Shown: positions 62,355 through 64,000 of the stretch, one piece after another | How positions within the stretch are numbered: the stretch's first letter is position 1 | Layout: the number at the start of each line of letters is the position of its first letter | Position numbers and translations under genes: made by a program | NCBI RefSeq assembly: GCF_011753055.1 | Contig: NZ_VWWJ01000003.1 | Coordinates: 1 to 64,000 of the forward strand | Length of the DNA stretch: 64,000 bases | Source of the DNA: Burkholderia sp. Ax-1719 | GTDB lineage: Bacteria > Pseudomonadota > Gammaproteobacteria > Burkholderiales > Burkholderiaceae | Direction of reading: 5' to 3' | The notes under the pieces: generated by a model | What the model was told of the DNA's origin: nothing | What the model saw: only the letters and a program-made list of their open reading frames with translations | The model's database searches: none

Positions 62355-63722
62355 TTATCGCGCCGCTTGCGCGAGCTGCCCGGCGAGCCGGTTATGGCGC
62401 TCGATCACCGGACCGAGATCGACGGTCTGCAGCACGCCCTCCTTCACCACCACGCGCCCGTCGATCACGGAAAGCGAAACCTGCGACGGCGCACAGAACG
62501 CCAGCGCCGCGACCGGATCGTGGAGCGCGCCCGCGAACAGGGGCTGACGCAGATCGAAAGCGATAAAGTCGGCGGCCATGCCAGGCGCCAGCGCGCCGAT
62601 ATCGTCGCGTCCCAGCACCTGCGCGCCGCCCAGCGTGGCAATCTCCAGCGCTTCACGCGCGGTCATCGCATCCGGCCCGAAGCCCACGCGCGCAAGCAGC
62701 ATCGCCTGACGCATTTCGGCCACCATCTGCGCGCCGTCGTTCGAGGCGGAACCATCCACGCCCAGCCCCACCGGCACGCCCGCGAGCCGCATTTTCTTGA
62801 TCGGCGCAATGCCGGATGCCAGCCGCATGTTCGAGCACGGACAATGCGCGACGCCCGTGCCGGTGCGCCCAAACAGGCCAATGCCGTGTTCGTCGAGCTG
62901 TACGCAGTGCGCATGCCAGACGTCGCGGCCAACCCAGCCCAGATCCTCGGCGTATTCGGCGGGCGTCATGCCGAACTTTTCGCGGCTGTAGGCGATGTCG
63001 TTGACGTTCTCCGCGAGGTGCGTATGCATCGACACGCCGTAATGGCGCGCCATCGTCGCCGATTCGCGCATCAGATCGCGGCTCACCGAAAACGGCGAGC
63101 ACGGCGCCACCACCACGCGCAGCATCGCGTAACGGCCTTCGTCGTGATACGTCTCAATCAGGCGCTGGGTATCGGCGAGGATCGCGTCCTCGTTTTCGAC
63201 CACCGAATCGGGCGGCAAGCCGCCATCCTTTTGCCCCACGCTCATGCTGCCGCGCGCCGCATGAAAACGCATGCCGATGTTTTGCGCCGCGCGGATGCTG
63301 TCGTCCAGACGGCTGCCGTTCGGGTAGATGTAGAGGTGATCGCTCGACGTCGTGCAGCCCGAGAGCAACAGCTCGGCCATCGCTGTGAGCGTCGACACTT
63401 CGATCATTTCCGGCGTCAGATTCGCCCAGACCTTGTACAGATTCGTGAGCCAGCCGAACAGCTCGGCATCCTGCGCGGCGGGCACGGCGCGCGTGAGGCT
63501 CTGGTACATGTGGTGGTGCGTGTTGACGAGGCCAGGCGTAACGATATGGCCGGTCGCGTCGATGATTTCATCGGCGGTCTGCGGCAGCTCTGCCGTCGGG
63601 CCGACCGCGACGATGCGGTTGTTCTCGACATAAATGCCGCCGCCGCGAATCTCGCGGCGCGCGCCGTCCATCGTCACCAGCATGTCGGCGTTCTTGAGCA
63701 GCAAGGTTTTCGTGCGTTCCAT
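62355..63722 (-). CDS. 8-oxoguanine deaminase / hydroxydechloroatrazine ethylaminohydrolase-type amidohydrolase
   Basis: 455-residue metal-dependent deaminase (TrzN/AtzB-like subgroup). GLVNTHHHMYQS is the HxH metal site, with further ligands in MHTHLAEN, HAHCVQLDE and GLGVDGSASNDG (Asp). ATG 63722 (MERTKTLLLKNAD) chosen; the upstream in-frame extension of 91 codons is atypical. Neighbouring nucleoside importer supports a purine substrate; which purine is not shown. Confidence 0.9.
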   Translation of the reverse strand: MERTKTLLLKNADMLVTMDGARREIRGGGIYVENNRIVAVGPTAELPQTADEIIDATGHIVTPGLVNTHHHMYQSLTRAVPAAQDAELFGWLTNLYKVWANLTPEMIEVSTLTAMAELLLSGCTTSSDHLYIYPNGSRLDDSIRAAQNIGMRFHAARGSMSVGQKDGGLPPDSVVENEDAILADTQRLIETYHDEGRYAMLRVVVAPCSPFSVSRDLMRESATMARHYGVSMHTHLAENVNDIAYSREKFGMTPAEYAEDLGWVGRDVWHAHCVQLDEHGIGLFGRTGTGVAHCPCSNMRLASGIAPIKKMRLAGVPVGLGVDGSASNDGAQMVAEMRQAMLLARVGFGPDAMTAREALEIATLGGAQVLGRDDIGALAPGMAADFIAFDLRQPLFAGALHDPVAALAFCAPSQVSLSVIDGRVVVKEGVLQTVDLGPVIERHNRLAGQLAQAAR

Positions 63723-64000
63723 CGTGTCTGTTCGCTCCGTTGTCCGTGTATCGACAATGAATGTCGACGGTGAATGTGAAGCAGACGTCCTTGCCGCCAC
63801 GCCGATCCACCGGAAACCGGTGCCGACGCATCCTGACGAGGACGCCGCTGGCCCGGTTACCCGGCGCCCAGCGCCGTCTTCGGGTTGCGCGAGCGGCGGT
63901 GTCACCGTGCCGCAGCGCGCATGACCGCAACCTTGCGCAACCAAAATTCCGCTGACAATGCGCGCAGCCGGGATACCGGAATTCAGTCCCCGCATATAAA
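63723..64000. other. Right edge, upstream of the deaminase (278 bp)
   Basis: Promoter region of the deaminase presumably lies here. Nothing specific recognised apart from an edge-open short frame discussed among rejected items. Confidence 0.3.

Noticed and set aside
63921..64000. ATG-initiated frame open to the right edge on the plus strand
   Set aside because: Only 26 codons are visible, with no ribosome binding site and no recognisable N-terminal motif. It could be the next gene but cannot be supported.
1..64000. Mobile elements, phage, CRISPR, tRNA or rRNA genes
   Set aside because: No transposase or integrase motifs, no long repeats with spacers, no tRNA cloverleaf or rRNA segments were recognised on reading. 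A tRNA/Rfam scan was not possible here.

Overview
The window is about 63% or more G+C, has dense Burkholderiaceae-type genes and shows no tRNA, rRNA, IS, phage or CRISPR signal. Gene content (rbs cluster with its own chemoreceptor, kgu 2-ketogluconate operon, PotFGHI, NodT/RND efflux, OmpW, DUF1289, PGDYG and PspA-type proteins) suggests Paraburkholderia, Caballeronia or Burkholderia. That assignment rests on family resemblance, not on a marker gene. The sequence looks like ordinary chromosome, possibly a secondary replicon.

Layout: 1-8.4 kb is a minus-strand D-ribose block, rbsB-rbsA-rbsC-rbsR-rbsK, followed by a methyl-accepting chemotaxis protein cut by the left edge. The chemoreceptor has a FliA-like promoter whose spacer holds the same LacI-type palindrome found ahead of rbsB. 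8.6-15.8 kb holds corA, a lipoprotein, an orphan cydX-like microprotein, a P-loop kinase, a saccharopine dehydrogenase-like enzyme with an Lrp/AsnC regulator, an LTXXQ periplasmic protein, a PGDYG protein and a YhfC-type membrane protease. 15.9-21.3 kb is the kguE-kguK-kguT-kguD-ptxS operon with a perfect PtxS-like operator. 21.4-27.4 kb has a divergent LysR/YeiH pair, a GST, a ClC channel and two small proteins. 27.4-34.3 kb is a TetR-controlled RND tripartite efflux operon.

34.3-34.7 kb is an unusual intergenic region with four DnaA-box-like 9-mers, followed by PBP1A (mrcA), a ribbon-helix-helix-like protein, PspA and a TPR membrane protein. 40.8-43.3 kb has a Baeyer-Villiger-type monooxygenase, a methyltransferase and a 42-residue hydrophobic small ORF. 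43.5-47.7 kb is potFGHI (putrescine import). 48.1-56.0 kb has a DUF1289 protein, OmpW, nitronate monooxygenase, aldehyde dehydrogenase, a secreted protein, the ABC-F protein YbiT, a 3-hydroxyisobutyrate dehydrogenase-like enzyme and dodecin. 56.1-63.7 kb is a BMP-family nucleoside/purine ABC importer, a LysR regulator and an 8-oxoguanine deaminase-type amidohydrolase, together a purine salvage/catabolism module.

The less expected signals are: the ribose operator inside a flagellar-type promoter; the DnaA-box cluster; 12-bp tandem repeats that reiterate the stop codon in frame behind two unrelated genes; the cydX orphan; and a structured, terminator-ended region at 37.3-37.5 kb that may be a small RNA or small ORF.
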